A stretch of DNA of 34,382 nt. It comes from Streptomyces sp. NK15101. Its GTDB lineage: Bacteria > Actinomycetota > Actinomycetes > Streptomycetales > Streptomycetaceae. Position 1 is the first letter of the stretch. Each line of letters starts with the position of its first letter. The stretch is taken from assembly GCF_020400725.1 (NCBI RefSeq), contig NZ_JAINVG010000080.1, positions 1 to 34,382 on the forward strand, read 5' to 3'. This document shows, piece by piece, positions 24,394 to 32,404 of this stretch. The translations under genes were made by a program, and so were the position numbers. The notes below the pieces were generated by a model, which searched no databases, was not told the DNA's origin, and saw nothing but the letters and a program-made list of their open reading frames with translations.

Positions 24394-24850
24394 GCCCTCG
24401 GCTGAGAATGTGCGCTGGCTGACCCCGGACGAAGAGCGGGCGTGGCGGGCCTACCGGCGCATGGTGGTCGCCGTGCAGGCCGCCACAGCGCGTGACCTGG
24501 CCGCGGCCGGGCTCTCCGAACCCGACTACGAAGTGCTCAGCACGTTGTCGGAGCGGCCCAACCGCACCAGCACCCTGCGGGAACAGGCTGCCAAGATGCG
24601 ATGGTCCCGCAGCCGGCTCTCCCGGCACGCCACCAGGATGGAAGCGCGCGGCCTCCTGCAACGTGCACCCGACCCGGCGGATGGCAGAGGCTGTTTCCTC
24701 GTTCTCACCGACCACGGCCTGGACACACTCAAGAACGTCGCCCCGGCGCATGTCGCCTCGGTGCGACGCCACTTCATCGACCGGCTCCCGGCCGAGGACC
24801 TCAGCGCCCTCGAACGCATCGCCCAGAAGCTCGAGGACATCGAGGGCTGA
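24383..24850 (+). CDS. MarR-family transcriptional regulator
   Basis: This 155-residue protein has the MarR layout: an N-terminal dimer helix (LTPDEERAWRAYRRMVVAVQ), then the winged helix (LSEPDYEVLSTLSERPNRT, LREQAAKMRWSRSRLSRHA, TRMEARGLLQRAPDPADGRG, the last giving the recognition helix and DxR wing), and C-terminal helices for dimerisation. Family members repress nearby genes and release DNA on binding a phenolic or oxidised ligand; here the divergent reductase-GNAT gene is the obvious target, together with autoregulation. It begins MSTK, as does the divergent protein, because both starts lie in the arms of the inverted repeat. There is no upstream ribosome site, consistent with a leaderless mRNA. 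Confidence 0.9.
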   Translation: MSTKPSAENVRWLTPDEERAWRAYRRMVVAVQAATARDLAAAGLSEPDYEVLSTLSERPNRTSTLREQAAKMRWSRSRLSRHATRMEARGLLQRAPDPADGRGCFLVLTDHGLDTLKNVAPAHVASVRRHFIDRLPAEDLSALERIAQKLEDIEG

Positions 24851-24869
24851 CGGGGAGCGCCGGTCAGCC
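24845..24869 (+). terminator. possible hairpin at the MarR gene end
   Basis: GGCTGAC at 24845-24851 pairs with GTCAGCC at 24863-24869 across the stop codon. The stem is short and there is no U-run, so this is weak. Confidence 0.3.
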
Positions 24870-25379
24870 GCGCACCTACGACGGCGACCGGCGAGACTCA
24901 GCATCCGTGGTGACCGGCGACGAAGCCCACAGCCAGGACCCACAGCTCCGGACAGCCCTGGAGGCCCGGAAGGTGGGCCCTCGTGGCAGCCGCTACAGAC
25001 GAAGCTCCGCCGACCAGATCACGAAACCGCACTGGAGCATCAGGCGCCCCAGTCGCCGTCGGCGGCGACGCGCGTTGGTGAAGTCAGCGCCGAGATGGGT
25101 GTGAGTAGTTGACGTACAGGAAATCCCGGTGAGATTGCTCTTGGTCGGTTACTGAGATCGAGCTCGTGGTGTCGTGCGGTTGCTCGCCGGTGTCGACGAG
25201 AGCGGGACGCTCGCCTTCGCGGAGGTCGTCACCGCCGCCCCTCTCGACACCCCGGCGCCCGACGGCGCCGCACCCGTCACGACCAGCGCGCCCCGCGCCC
25301 CGGAGCAGCTGGCCGGGGAGCGGGGCGGCCCTCGCCGCCCTCCTCCCGGGCAAGGGCCGGGGAACGGGGGTCCGAGGGG
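24870..25379. other. 510-bp interval without a recognisable gene
   Basis: Open frames exist on both strands, but none has a domain, a credible start or consistent composition. The stretch 25080-25165 (around GTTGACGTACAGGAAATCCC) looks like a junction of different sequences and may be an old mobile-element edge; I found no matching partner in the window. Confidence 0.35.
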
Positions 25380-25408
25380 CTGACCTGGGCGAAAACCCGC
25401 TCTACGAT
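25380..25408 (+). promoter_or_regulatory. housekeeping-type promoter for the membrane-protein gene
   Basis: CTGACC (25380-25385), a 17-bp spacer and TACGAT (25403-25408) resemble the Streptomyces vegetative promoter. The expected start of transcription falls at about 25415, right at the ATG 25416, suggesting a leaderless mRNA. Confidence 0.5.
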
Positions 25409-25415
25409 CATGCCC

Positions 25416-26228
25416 ATGTCGACATCCATCTCCTCCCTCCCGGTGCTCCGAGGCCGGGGCGGGGCCGTCCTGTCCGCCGAGGACATCGGACTGGTCCTCG
25501 ACCTCCCGCGCGAGCAGGTCACCTTCACCCCCGACGGGCTGGGCCGGATACGCGCCGAGGGGCGCTCGGTCCTGATCGAGCTGCGGGCGAAGGCCGGGAC
25601 GACACCGCGCGTCCACCGCATCGACGACGTGGACGAGGCGGCGGCGACCGCCTTCGCCGAGGGGGTCAACGCGATCCTGACGAACCGGACGGACAGCGAC
25701 GACGTCGACGGGGCCCCGTTCGCCGTGGTCCGCTCGCTCGCCCCCACCTGGCGGACGAGGTTCCACCGCCGGATCCTGCGGGGCGCGCTGTGGCACCTGC
25801 TGGCGCTCGTCGTCCTCTGCGTGGTGGCCGGCGCGCTGGGCAAGTGGGACGTGGTCATCCTCACGATCCCGGTCGGCGGCCTGGCCTGGCTGGGCCTGTG
25901 GATCGGCCTGTACGGGGTGATCCGCGCACGACGGGAACGGTGGCTGTACCGACACGGCGTCCTGGTGACCGCCACCCGGGCCACGATGACCCGCGGCGGA
26001 TACGTCTACCCGGACGCGACCGGCACGTACCGCGGCTTCCTGCACGGCGAGGCCGGTCCCGCGATCACCGTGGCCCACCCGCCGGAGGACCCGGCGGACG
26101 TGCTGGTGCCGGTGGCCCCCTTCACGCACCTGGTGGACACCTACGCCGGCGCCTTCCTGGTCGTCTGCGGCGGCCTCCTGGCCCTCCTCCACGTCGTGAT
26201 GGCGGTGGTCTTCCTCCTCGACGGCTAA
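25416..26228 (+). CDS. membrane protein of unknown function, stop codon supplied by IS insertion
   Basis: A protein of about 270 residues (MSTSISSLPVLRG...), or 272 if the upstream ATG 25410 is used. I prefer 25416 because a good promoter places transcription there. The first 110 residues are soluble and acidic. Three membrane helices follow: about 120-140 (LWHLLALVVLCVVAGALG), 145-170 (VVILTIPVGGLAWLGLWIGL) and the C-terminal 240-265 (FLVVCGGLLALLHVVMAVVF). Between the second and third is a hydrophilic segment of about 60 residues. I do not recognise the family. The last codon TAA is made of the TA target duplication plus the first base of the IS at 26228. Without the insertion the frame would run on into the open frame at 27127, so the native C-terminus may be different. 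Confidence 0.75.
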   Translation: MSTSISSLPVLRGRGGAVLSAEDIGLVLDLPREQVTFTPDGLGRIRAEGRSVLIELRAKAGTTPRVHRIDDVDEAAATAFAEGVNAILTNRTDSDDVDGAPFAVVRSLAPTWRTRFHRRILRGALWHLLALVVLCVVAGALGKWDVVILTIPVGGLAWLGLWIGLYGVIRARRERWLYRHGVLVTATRATMTRGGYVYPDATGTYRGFLHGEAGPAITVAHPPEDPADVLVPVAPFTHLVDTYAGAFLVVCGGLLALLHVVMAVVFLLDG

Positions 26229-26261
26229 CTGATCGTTTCAGAATGAGTTCGGCGTGAGGGC

Positions 26262-27116
26262 TTGGCGATCGGGTCTGGTGGCGGCAAAGTGGCGCAGGTG
26301 CCGGATGATCTTGTACCTGATGACCTGTGGGAACGTATCGCTCCGCTGCTGCCGCCCCGCCCGCCGCGGCGTCATCGGCATCCGGGGCGTCTGCCGGCGG
26401 ACGACCGTGCGGCCCTGCGGGGCATCGTGTACGTGCTGCGCAAGAACGTCAGCTGGAGGGACGTGCCCGCCGAGCGGACCGGCTGCAGTGGAGTGACGGC
26501 CTGGCGGCGGCTGCGGGACTGGACCGAGGCCGGCGTCTGGCCCCGCCTGCACGAGGTGCTCCTGGCCGAACTGCGCAAGGCCGGTCTGCTCGACATGGAC
26601 GACGCCGCGATCGACGGCTCGCACGTCCGGCACTGAAGGGGGGCGCACACCGGACCTTCGCCGGTCGACCGTGGGCGGCCGGGCAGCAACCTGATAGTCG
26701 ACCGGCACGGCACACCCCTCGCCGTCACCCTGACCGGCGGAAACCAGCACGATGTCACCCAGCTGACGCCCTTGCTGGACGCGATTCCCCGCATCCGAGG
26801 ACTTCGCGGGAAACCGCGGCACCGGCCGGGCCGGCTGTTCGCCGACCGCGGCTACGACTACGACTACGACTACGACTACGACAAGTACCGCCGCACTCTT
26901 CGGGCCTGTGGCATCACACCCGAGATCGCGCGTCGAGGCGTCCCGCACGGCTCCGGGCTGGGCAAGACACGCTGGGTCGTTGAGCGGACCTTCGCCTGGC
27001 TGCGCCAGTTCAAACGACTGCGGACGCGCTACGAGATACGTGCCGATCTCCACCTCGGCCTGCTCCAACTCGCCTGCAGCATCATCTGCTTGAGGCGCCT
27101 GCGAATCTCATTCTGA
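26262..27116 (+). pseudogene. IS5-family (IS427-like) transposase, broken frame and hexanucleotide expansion
   Basis: The N-terminal DUF4096-like domain (VPDDLVPDDLWERIAPLLPP, DDRAALRGIVYVLRKNVSWR) leads to MDDAAIDGSHVRH and a TGA at 26634-26636. The same frame then continues as GPSPVDRGRPGSNLIVDRHG, TPLAVTLTGGNQ, FADRGYD and WVVERTFAWLRQFKRLRTRY, which holds the second Asp and the Glu, ending at 27116. In related elements the region reads HVRALKGG and the two halves are joined by a -1 frameshift at the A-AGG-GGG run. Here one base appears lost before the run, which brings both halves into one frame but creates the stop. The segment after the second Asp contains five TACGAC repeats (26853-26882), giving extra Tyr-Asp pairs next to the active site. 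Confidence 0.75.
26853..26882 (+). repeat. (TACGAC)x5 microsatellite inside the transposase
   Basis: Five exact copies of TACGAC encode alternating Tyr-Asp immediately after ADRG, where related transposases have a single YDHDKYR segment. This is a likely slippage expansion. Confidence 0.9.
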
Positions 27117-27126
27117 AACGATCAGT

Positions 27127-27315
27127 TACACGACCGTCTTTGACGGGCAACTCTTGCTGTCGGACGGACGGATGGCCGTCGGGGATGTGGAGGGGCTCAC
27201 TCGGTTCGTGAGCCTGCTTGGAGGCCGCGGCCTTTGGAACGTACGAGTGGCGGTTGATGCCCCGGGGTGGAAGGCCCGAGCCATCGATGTAACGGTTGGC
27301 CGGCACAACAGCTGA
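27127..27315 (+). pseudogene. 3' fragment of an interrupted gene downstream of the IS
   Basis: An open frame of 62 codons with coding-like composition runs from the target duplication to TGA 27313-27315: YTTVFDGQLLLSDGRMAVGD, VEGLTRFVSLLGGRGLW, VRVAVDAPGWKARAIDVTVG. It has no start of its own. It is in frame with the membrane-protein gene if the IS and one TA copy are removed. The segment looks like a soluble beta-rich actinobacterial protein rather than the tail of a membrane protein, so it could also be a separate truncated gene. I do not know its family. Confidence 0.5.
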
Positions 27316-27594
27316 CGCTTGGGCCGAAGACGGCAGACCGCGGAGCCGGTATCAACCTCTCGGCTCCACGGCATGCTTCTGATCCGTAGCTCTAGCCGGA
27401 ACGGTCAGCGGCAGCCATTCCGGCCGCTACGGGGCCTCGGAGTGAGGGTGAAGGGTGTGGGCGGTTGCTGTGGTTGCGGTACGGAGCTGTTGTACGCCTG
27501 CGTCCTGCTCCGCGCGCTCCAGGACCCCGACGGTCTTCCGCCGCCATCGGAGTTCCTGACCGTGGCGAACAGCCTCACCAGCAGGACTGTGATG

Positions 27595-27846
27595 TCACTC
27601 CTGCTCGTTGAAATCCTCGTCCCATTCTTCGGCGTCAGCATACTCGGCTGACGCGTCTGCCCACCGGTAGTCCCACGTCATCCGACTCCGCACGGCGCTG
27701 ACGCTGCCGTCCAGGAGCTCCCCCTTTGCCGCCTCAACAGCGGCCACAACGGCTGCGTCGTACGCCGCCTTGATCCGTGGACCGTGGATCTTTCGGTCCC
27801 CCATCTCGAACTCAAGTGTCACGGTCATGATCTTCTGTACCGCCAT
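27595..27846 (-). CDS. small acidic protein of unknown function
   Basis: An 83-residue product (MAVQKIMTVTLEFEMGDRKI...) with a GAGGTGGGG ribosome site about 4 nt upstream of ATG 27846, which is why I start it here rather than at 28254. It has a strand-helix pattern (KIMTVTLEFEMG, then IKAAYDAAVVAAVEAAKGEL), a middle basic-aromatic stretch (MTWDYRWAD) and an extremely acidic tail (EYADAEEWDEDFNEQE). No Cys or membrane segment. The acidic tail could mimic nucleic acid, but no anti-restriction family is recognised. The interval 27316-27594 has no convincing gene. Confidence 0.6.
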   Translation of the reverse strand: MAVQKIMTVTLEFEMGDRKIHGPRIKAAYDAAVVAAVEAAKGELLDGSVSAVRSRMTWDYRWADASAEYADAEEWDEDFNEQE

Positions 27847-28243
27847 GGTCCCCACCTCTGGCAATCGACTGCCTGCTGCAAGTGATCCAAGCAGCGAGCA
27901 CCACGGTCCGTACGCAAAACGACAAGATCGGTCGAGCAGCGTCGAGCAGCTTTGCTCGGTGTCCTGGCCGGGCTGAGGTCGAGCATGATCAAGGGGCAGA
28001 CGAGCGGCCGGAAAACAGCTGAACGACACGCTCATCGGCCACATTGAGACTGGTACCGACGCGGAGTGACCACACCGGCCTCCGCCGTATCGCGGCAGCA
28101 GATGCTCCCCGTCCGCCACTTCCCGGTGGTCCGGTCGCCTCACGCTCTCGTCATCCGTGACGGCGGGAGTGCGGCGCCTGGCCCTACTCGGGCCTGGCAG
28201 CCAGCCGACGCGACGCAAGAGGCCGCCCCTCCCCTCGCTGCTA

Positions 28244-28392
28244 GGGTCTTTCATTTGGATCAGGGCGGATCAATGAGTGGGGTTTGGTGCCGTGGATCGC
28301 AAGGCGGAGGAAGGAGCCTTGCCGACCGACGGCAACGCGGCGAGGTGCGGCACCAGGGCATGCGAGCCCGGCAAGATCCAAACGAGAGGCCC
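28244..28392. mobile_element. MITE-like element, about 150 bp
   Basis: Imperfect 18-bp inverted ends, GGGTCTTTCATTTGGATC (28244-28261) and the complement of GGGCCTCTCGTTTGGATC (28375-28392), agree at 15 of 18 positions. The interior is non-coding and contains further complementary segments (GGTGCCG with CGGCACC), so the whole element can fold. CTAG precedes the left end. The rest of 27847-28243 shows nothing I can name apart from two GTCGAGCAGC repeats near 27935. Confidence 0.65.
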
Positions 28393-28416
28393 GAGGCACC
28401 CCGGGACAGCTGAAAG

Positions 28417-28450
28417 GGGCGCCCGGCCTGGAACTTCAGGCCGGGCGCCC
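28417..28450 (-). terminator. strong rho-independent-type terminator of the symporter operon
   Basis: A perfect 14-bp stem (GGGCGCCCGGCCTG / CAGGCCGGGCGCCC) with a 6-nt loop lies 20 bp past the symporter stop. On the minus strand it is followed by CTTTCA. Confidence 0.85.
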
Positions 28451-28469
28451 TTTCGTGGGGGCGTGCACG

Positions 28470-30089
28470 TCAGGACGCAGTGGTGCCGTTCGCCGCGGGT
28501 GTGCCGGCCAGGATCGTCTCCTCCACCGCTTCGTAACGCATGTGCTGGTCGGCCGGGTCACGTTCGTAGAGCACCGTGCCGAGCCAGCCCGCGAGGAAGC
28601 CCAGCGGGGCCGAGAGGATGCCCGAGGTGGTGAACGGGAACCAGTTGAAGTCCTGGCCCGGGAAGATCGCCTGGGGCGATCCGGACACCAGATTGCTGCC
28701 GGTCATGAGGATGCACGCGGAGGTGCTACCCACGATGAGGGTGCAAAGCAGTCCCGTACGGGAGTAGCGGCGCCAGAAGAGACTGTAGACGAGGGCCGGT
28801 GCGACCGCGGACGCGCCGATGCAGAACGACATGGTGAGCAGTGCCTGAAGGTTCAGATGCCGTGCACCGGCGGCGATCGCGATCGCCACGAACCCGACGC
28901 CCGCCGCGGCGATCCGGGCGATGGCCATCTCCGCGGAGGCCTTCAGTCGCGCCTTTCGACGCAGCCCGTGCGTGATGAGGTCGTGCGCCAGAGTGTTGGC
29001 GCAGGCGAGGGTGATCCCGGCGACCGAGGCCAGCAGGGTGAGGAAGACGGCTGTCGCCACGGCCGTGAACAGCAGGGTCTCGATGGCCGTCTGGTCGGTC
29101 CCCATGATGGCCTGGCTGACCATGAGGAACGCCGTCTTGCCCTGCGGGTCGCCGGCGACGATCCCCTGGTGGCCGACGATCGCCGCCGCGCCGAAGCCGA
29201 TGACAGCGATCAGCAGACAGGTCACGACGACGGTCGACACGGCCCAGGACATCGAGCGCCGCACGGCTGCCGCGCTGCGCGCGGTGAACATGCGCATGGT
29301 GATGTGGGGGAGCACCGCGGCGCCGAGCACGACCGTCAACTGGGTGCTGATCATGTCGATTTCGTTGCCCCCGAACTGCAGACCGGAGGCGAGATAGGCG
29401 TCTCCCGCCCCGCTGCCTCGTTTGGCGGCGTCCAGCAGGGAGGGCAGGCTGAAGTCGAATCGGTGGAGGATGAGCGCGGCGATCGCGAGGGACGCGCCGA
29501 GCAGGGCGACGGTCTTGACGATCTGGATGAACGCGGTGCCCTTCATGCCGCCGATCGCCGCGTACGCGATCATCAGCAGGCCCAGGAACACGATCGCCCC
29601 GGTCTTGAAGCCGTCGGAGTCGAAGCCGAGGACGACCGAGAGGAGATCGCCCGCGCCCGCGAGCTGGAAGATCACCAGCGGCAGCAGCGCGGTCAGGGTC
29701 ACGGCGGCCGTGACGATCCGCACGGCGGGGCCGGGGAGACGCCGGGTGAGGACGTCGCCGATCGTGAACCGGCCGGCGTTACGCAGCGGTTCGGCAAGCA
29801 GGAACATCATCAGGACCAGCGAGAGCACGGTGCTCAGGGCGAGCGTGACGCCGTCGTAGCCGACGAGCGCGATGATGCCGATGGTGCCGAGCACGGTGCC
29901 GGCGGAGATGTAGTCGCCGGCGATCGCCAGGCCGCTCTGCACGGGGGACAGCGAGCGGTAACCGGTGTAGAAATCGCCCAGGTCGTCACGGTCGGGACCG
30001 GTCATCACGCACAGCAGCAGCGTGACGGTGATGACCGCGATGAACGCGATCAGCGACATGGTCTGGGCCTCGGAACTGAAGCTGGTCAT
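28470..30089 (-). CDS. sodium:solute symporter (SSS), acetate/monocarboxylate (ActP-like) type
   Basis: A protein of about 539 residues starting MTSFSSEAQTMSLIAFIAVI, with about 13 membrane helices. The SSS-family landmarks are visible: FYTGYRSLSPVQSGLAIAGD followed by YISAGTVLGTIGIIAL (the cation-binding first core helices), then AYAAIGGMKGTAFIQIVKT, LGAAVLPHITMRMFT and NTLAHDLITHG. The partner just upstream is a DUF485 membrane protein, the arrangement of acetate permease (ActP/YjcH) operons, so the substrate is likely acetate or another short monocarboxylate. The start at 30089 overlaps the DUF485 stop by 4 bp (ATGA), giving translational coupling; a longer frame to 30119 lies inside the upstream gene. 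A strong terminator follows. It looks intact. Confidence 0.9.
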   Translation of the reverse strand: MTSFSSEAQTMSLIAFIAVITVTLLLCVMTGPDRDDLGDFYTGYRSLSPVQSGLAIAGDYISAGTVLGTIGIIALVGYDGVTLALSTVLSLVLMMFLLAEPLRNAGRFTIGDVLTRRLPGPAVRIVTAAVTLTALLPLVIFQLAGAGDLLSVVLGFDSDGFKTGAIVFLGLLMIAYAAIGGMKGTAFIQIVKTVALLGASLAIAALILHRFDFSLPSLLDAAKRGSGAGDAYLASGLQFGGNEIDMISTQLTVVLGAAVLPHITMRMFTARSAAAVRRSMSWAVSTVVVTCLLIAVIGFGAAAIVGHQGIVAGDPQGKTAFLMVSQAIMGTDQTAIETLLFTAVATAVFLTLLASVAGITLACANTLAHDLITHGLRRKARLKASAEMAIARIAAAGVGFVAIAIAAGARHLNLQALLTMSFCIGASAVAPALVYSLFWRRYSRTGLLCTLIVGSTSACILMTGSNLVSGSPQAIFPGQDFNWFPFTTSGILSAPLGFLAGWLGTVLYERDPADQHMRYEAVEETILAGTPAANGTTAS

Positions 30090-30661
30090 GCGCGCGCACC
30101 TCCGGTGGGCTGCTGCCACACGGGACGTCCGGAGCGGCTCTGGCGTTCCGTCCGGGACGCGACTGCCGCCCGCTCGGCGCGTTCGCGGATCGCCGCGGCG
30201 AGCGGGTCGACGCGGTGGCGCGCGATCCGCTCGTACAGCGCGATCGCAGCCAGCGCCACGGGCAGCTGGAGGAGCCCCAGGACCAGCCCGGTGGTGAGAC
30301 CACCGGTGATGTTGCCGGTCATCATCGAGGGGGCGTAGCCGGACAGGAAGAGGAAGATGACGAAGTAGCCGAGCGCGGTGAAGGTGGCGACGCGGCGGAG
30401 CCTGCGGTAAGCCGATCCGAGCCGCTGCAGATCGTCACGATCGTCGGTGGCGGCGGGCGGTTGCGGCTGCCGGGACGCGTCCCAGGGCTGCTGCGCGGAG
30501 TCCCAGCCCTGCGGCGAGGAGTCCCACGCTCGCGGGGACGAGTCCCAGGCTGCCTGTGGGTCGGTATCCCAGGACTGCGACGCCGCCTCTTGGCGGTGCC
30601 GCCCGGCATTCTGGTGCTGGGGCAGGGGCGGTGGGCCGGGGAAAGGCTGGTGGTACGACAT
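30086..30661 (-). CDS. DUF485 membrane protein, partner of the symporter
   Basis: A 191-residue protein beginning MSYHQPFPGPPPLPQHQNAG. The first 85 residues are disordered and contain imperfect 7-8-residue repeats rich in Trp-Asp-Ser-Ser-Pro (WDSSPRA, WDSSPQG, WDSAQQP, WDASRQP). The DUF485 (PF04341) domain follows with two membrane helices, VATFTALGYFVIFLFLSGYA and GLTTGLVLGLLQLPVALAAI, and a charged C-terminus. DUF485 proteins accompany acetate symporters and probably regulate or stabilise them. ATG 30661 has AAGGAG about 9-12 nt upstream and fits the family length plus the long tail. The repeat tail is unusual in length compared with the roughly 100-residue family core. Confidence 0.88.
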   Translation of the reverse strand: MSYHQPFPGPPPLPQHQNAGRHRQEAASQSWDTDPQAAWDSSPRAWDSSPQGWDSAQQPWDASRQPQPPAATDDRDDLQRLGSAYRRLRRVATFTALGYFVIFLFLSGYAPSMMTGNITGGLTTGLVLGLLQLPVALAAIALYERIARHRVDPLAAAIRERAERAAVASRTERQSRSGRPVWQQPTGGARA

Positions 30662-31201
30662 CGATCTTGCTCCTTGCCGCCCCGGGGAACGGGCGGGTGG
30701 CGCTGGTGGTCCGCGTATGTTACTCATGGGTATAGCCCTTGCATAAGGGGATTTCCGACCGCTCGGTATGTCGGTTCGGTGACGATCCTGTGCACGTGGC
30801 GACGAAACCGGCGATAACCTCCGTCGTGGATCTTTCCGCAGGTCACGGGTGAGTCTCGGGCCGCCCCTGGAGCCAGGCAGGCCGCTCGGCACGACCGGTC
30901 CGGCGAATGCGCCGGGCGGGCCGACGAGGTGGTCGGGTGGATGCCCTCGACTCCCCCCCCCCGTTACCTTTTTCGTGGCTCCGCAACGGGGCCTCCGGCC
31001 TTCGGGTCCGGCATGACTTCCCCCCTTGTTGCGGTTGATGATCCGGGGGGTGGTGTCACCGGGCCCGGAGGCATCGACGGACCGCTGATGAGGGGCTTGA
31101 GCACCGGCTTCACCCGATCCGGAAGAGCTCTCCGTAACGTGGATGTGGCAGCTCGGTGCCCAGGCAAGGCCGGACGAGAACGTGAGCGGAGGGGCCTGCA
31201 C
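30662..31201. other. intergenic: symporter promoter region and left end of IS110 element
   Basis: The first part (30662-30800) should hold the minus-strand promoter of the DUF485-symporter pair; I see CTATACC-like sequence near 30730 but no clear -35. The part from about 30950 to 31201 is non-coding, GC-rich and foldable (for example CCGGCCTTCGGGTCCGG at 30990-31006), and lies where IS110-type elements encode their bridge RNA. No protein gene is convincing. Confidence 0.45.
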
Positions 31202-32404
31202 GTGATCGACACCGGCGACATCGACGTCTTCCTCGGCCTGGACGTCGGCAAGGGCGAACACCACGCCACCGCCGTCACCCCGGCCGGAAAGAAGGCGTTC
31301 GACAAGCGCCTGCCCAACACCGAACCCAAGCTCCGCGAGCTGTTCGCGAAACTCCAGGCCAAGCACGGGACGGTGCTGGTCGTGGTCGACCAGCCCGCCT
31401 CGATCGGCGCCCTGCCGCTGGCCGTCGCGAGAGACATGGGCTGCCCGGTCGCCTACCTGCCCGGCCTGACGATGCGGCGGATCGCCGACCTCTACCCCGG
31501 CGAGGCGAAGACCGACGCGAAGGACGCGTTCATCATCGCGGACGCGGCCCGCGCGATGCCGCACACGCTGCGGTCGATCGACGGCGAGGACGAGACGATC
31601 GCCGAGCTGGAGAGGATCGTCGGGTTCGACGACGACCTGGCCGGTGAGGCCACCCGGGTGGCCAACCGGCTGCACGGCCTGCTGACCCAGATCCATCCGT
31701 CGCTGGAACGGGTCCTGGGACCGCGGTTGCAGCACCCGGCCGTCCTCACGCTGCTGGAACGGTTCGGGTTGCCGGCCCAGATACGCAAGGCGGGACGTCG
31801 GCGGCTGGTCACCTTGCTGCGGCCGAAGGCACCGCGGATGGCCGAGCGGCTGGTCGAGGAGATCTTTGCCGCGTTGGACGAGCAGACCGTGACTGTTCCG
31901 GGGACGGAGGCGGCCTCGTTGATCGTCCCGAGCCTGGCCGGATCCCTGACGGCCGTGCTCGACCAGCGGAAACTGTTGGCCGGGCGGATCGAGGAACTGC
32001 TGGAGGCCCACCCTCTTTCGAAGGTCCTGACCTCGATGCCGGGAGTCGGCGTCAGGACCGGAGCCCGCATCCTGATCGAGGTTGGCGACGGCAGCACCTT
32101 CCCGACCGCCGGCCACCTCGCCGCCTACGCCGGTCTCGCCCCGGCGACCCGGAGCTCGGGTTCCTCGATCCGCGGCGAACAGCCCTCCCGGAGGGGAAAC
32201 AAGCAGCTCAAGCGGGCCTTCTTCCTCTCCGCGTTCGCCGCCCTGGGTGACCCGGCGTCCCGGGCCTACTACGACAAGAAGATCGCCCAGGGCAAGCACC
32301 ACACCCAGGCCCTGCTCTGCCTCGCCAGACGCCGGGCCGACGTCCTCTTCGCGATGCTCCGCGACGGAACCTTCTACGAACCCCGGCCAGCCTCAGCGGG
32401 CTGA
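31202..32404 (+). CDS. IS110-family recombinase/transposase
   Basis: A 400-residue protein with the IS110 layout: an N-terminal DEDD RuvC-like domain (IDVFLGLDVGKGEHHATAVT with Asp14; VLVVVDQPASIGALP; GEAKTDAKDAFIIADAARAM with the two late Asp) and a C-terminal Transposase_20 domain (LSKVLTSMPGVGVRTGARIL, HLAAYAGLAPATRSSGSSIR, SRRGNKQLKRAFFLSAFAAL) with the conserved serine region. GTG 31202 is chosen because GGAGGGG lies 7 nt upstream; the open frame reaches back to 30929 without support. The gene appears intact. IS110 elements have no terminal repeats and use a non-coding bridge RNA, normally encoded between the left end and the recombinase. The 3' end overlaps an antisense ORF by 31 bp. 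Confidence 0.9.
   Translation: MIDTGDIDVFLGLDVGKGEHHATAVTPAGKKAFDKRLPNTEPKLRELFAKLQAKHGTVLVVVDQPASIGALPLAVARDMGCPVAYLPGLTMRRIADLYPGEAKTDAKDAFIIADAARAMPHTLRSIDGEDETIAELERIVGFDDDLAGEATRVANRLHGLLTQIHPSLERVLGPRLQHPAVLTLLERFGLPAQIRKAGRRRLVTLLRPKAPRMAERLVEEIFAALDEQTVTVPGTEAASLIVPSLAGSLTAVLDQRKLLAGRIEELLEAHPLSKVLTSMPGVGVRTGARILIEVGDGSTFPTAGHLAAYAGLAPATRSSGSSIRGEQPSRRGNKQLKRAFFLSAFAALGDPASRAYYDKKIAQGKHHTQALLCLARRRADVLFAMLRDGTFYEPRPASAG

Larger units (their letters stand above)
26228..27126 (+). mobile_element. 899-bp IS5-family insertion sequence with TA target duplication
   Basis: ACTGATCGTTTCAGAATGAG at 26228-26247 is exactly complementary to the other end (27107-27126). TA flanks both sides (26226-26227 and 27127-27128), the duplication expected for this family. 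It encodes one transposase on the plus strand. A degraded relative lies at 5850-6120. Confidence 0.9.

Noticed and set aside
25084..25353. Minus-strand 89-codon frame
   Set aside because: No domain, no ribosome site, low-complexity Gly/Arg start; not credible.
27405..27651. Overlapping frames on both strands between the IS fragment and the acidic protein
   Set aside because: Neither has a start signal or recognisable sequence.
28284..30338. 684-codon plus-strand open frame
   Set aside because: Shadow of the symporter; the highly charged His/Asp/Arg-rich translation is typical of antisense frames of membrane-protein genes.
30086..32302. 738-codon minus-strand frame extending through the IS110 gene
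   Set aside because: Only its last 191 codons (DUF485) are supported; the rest is antisense to the IS110 recombinase.
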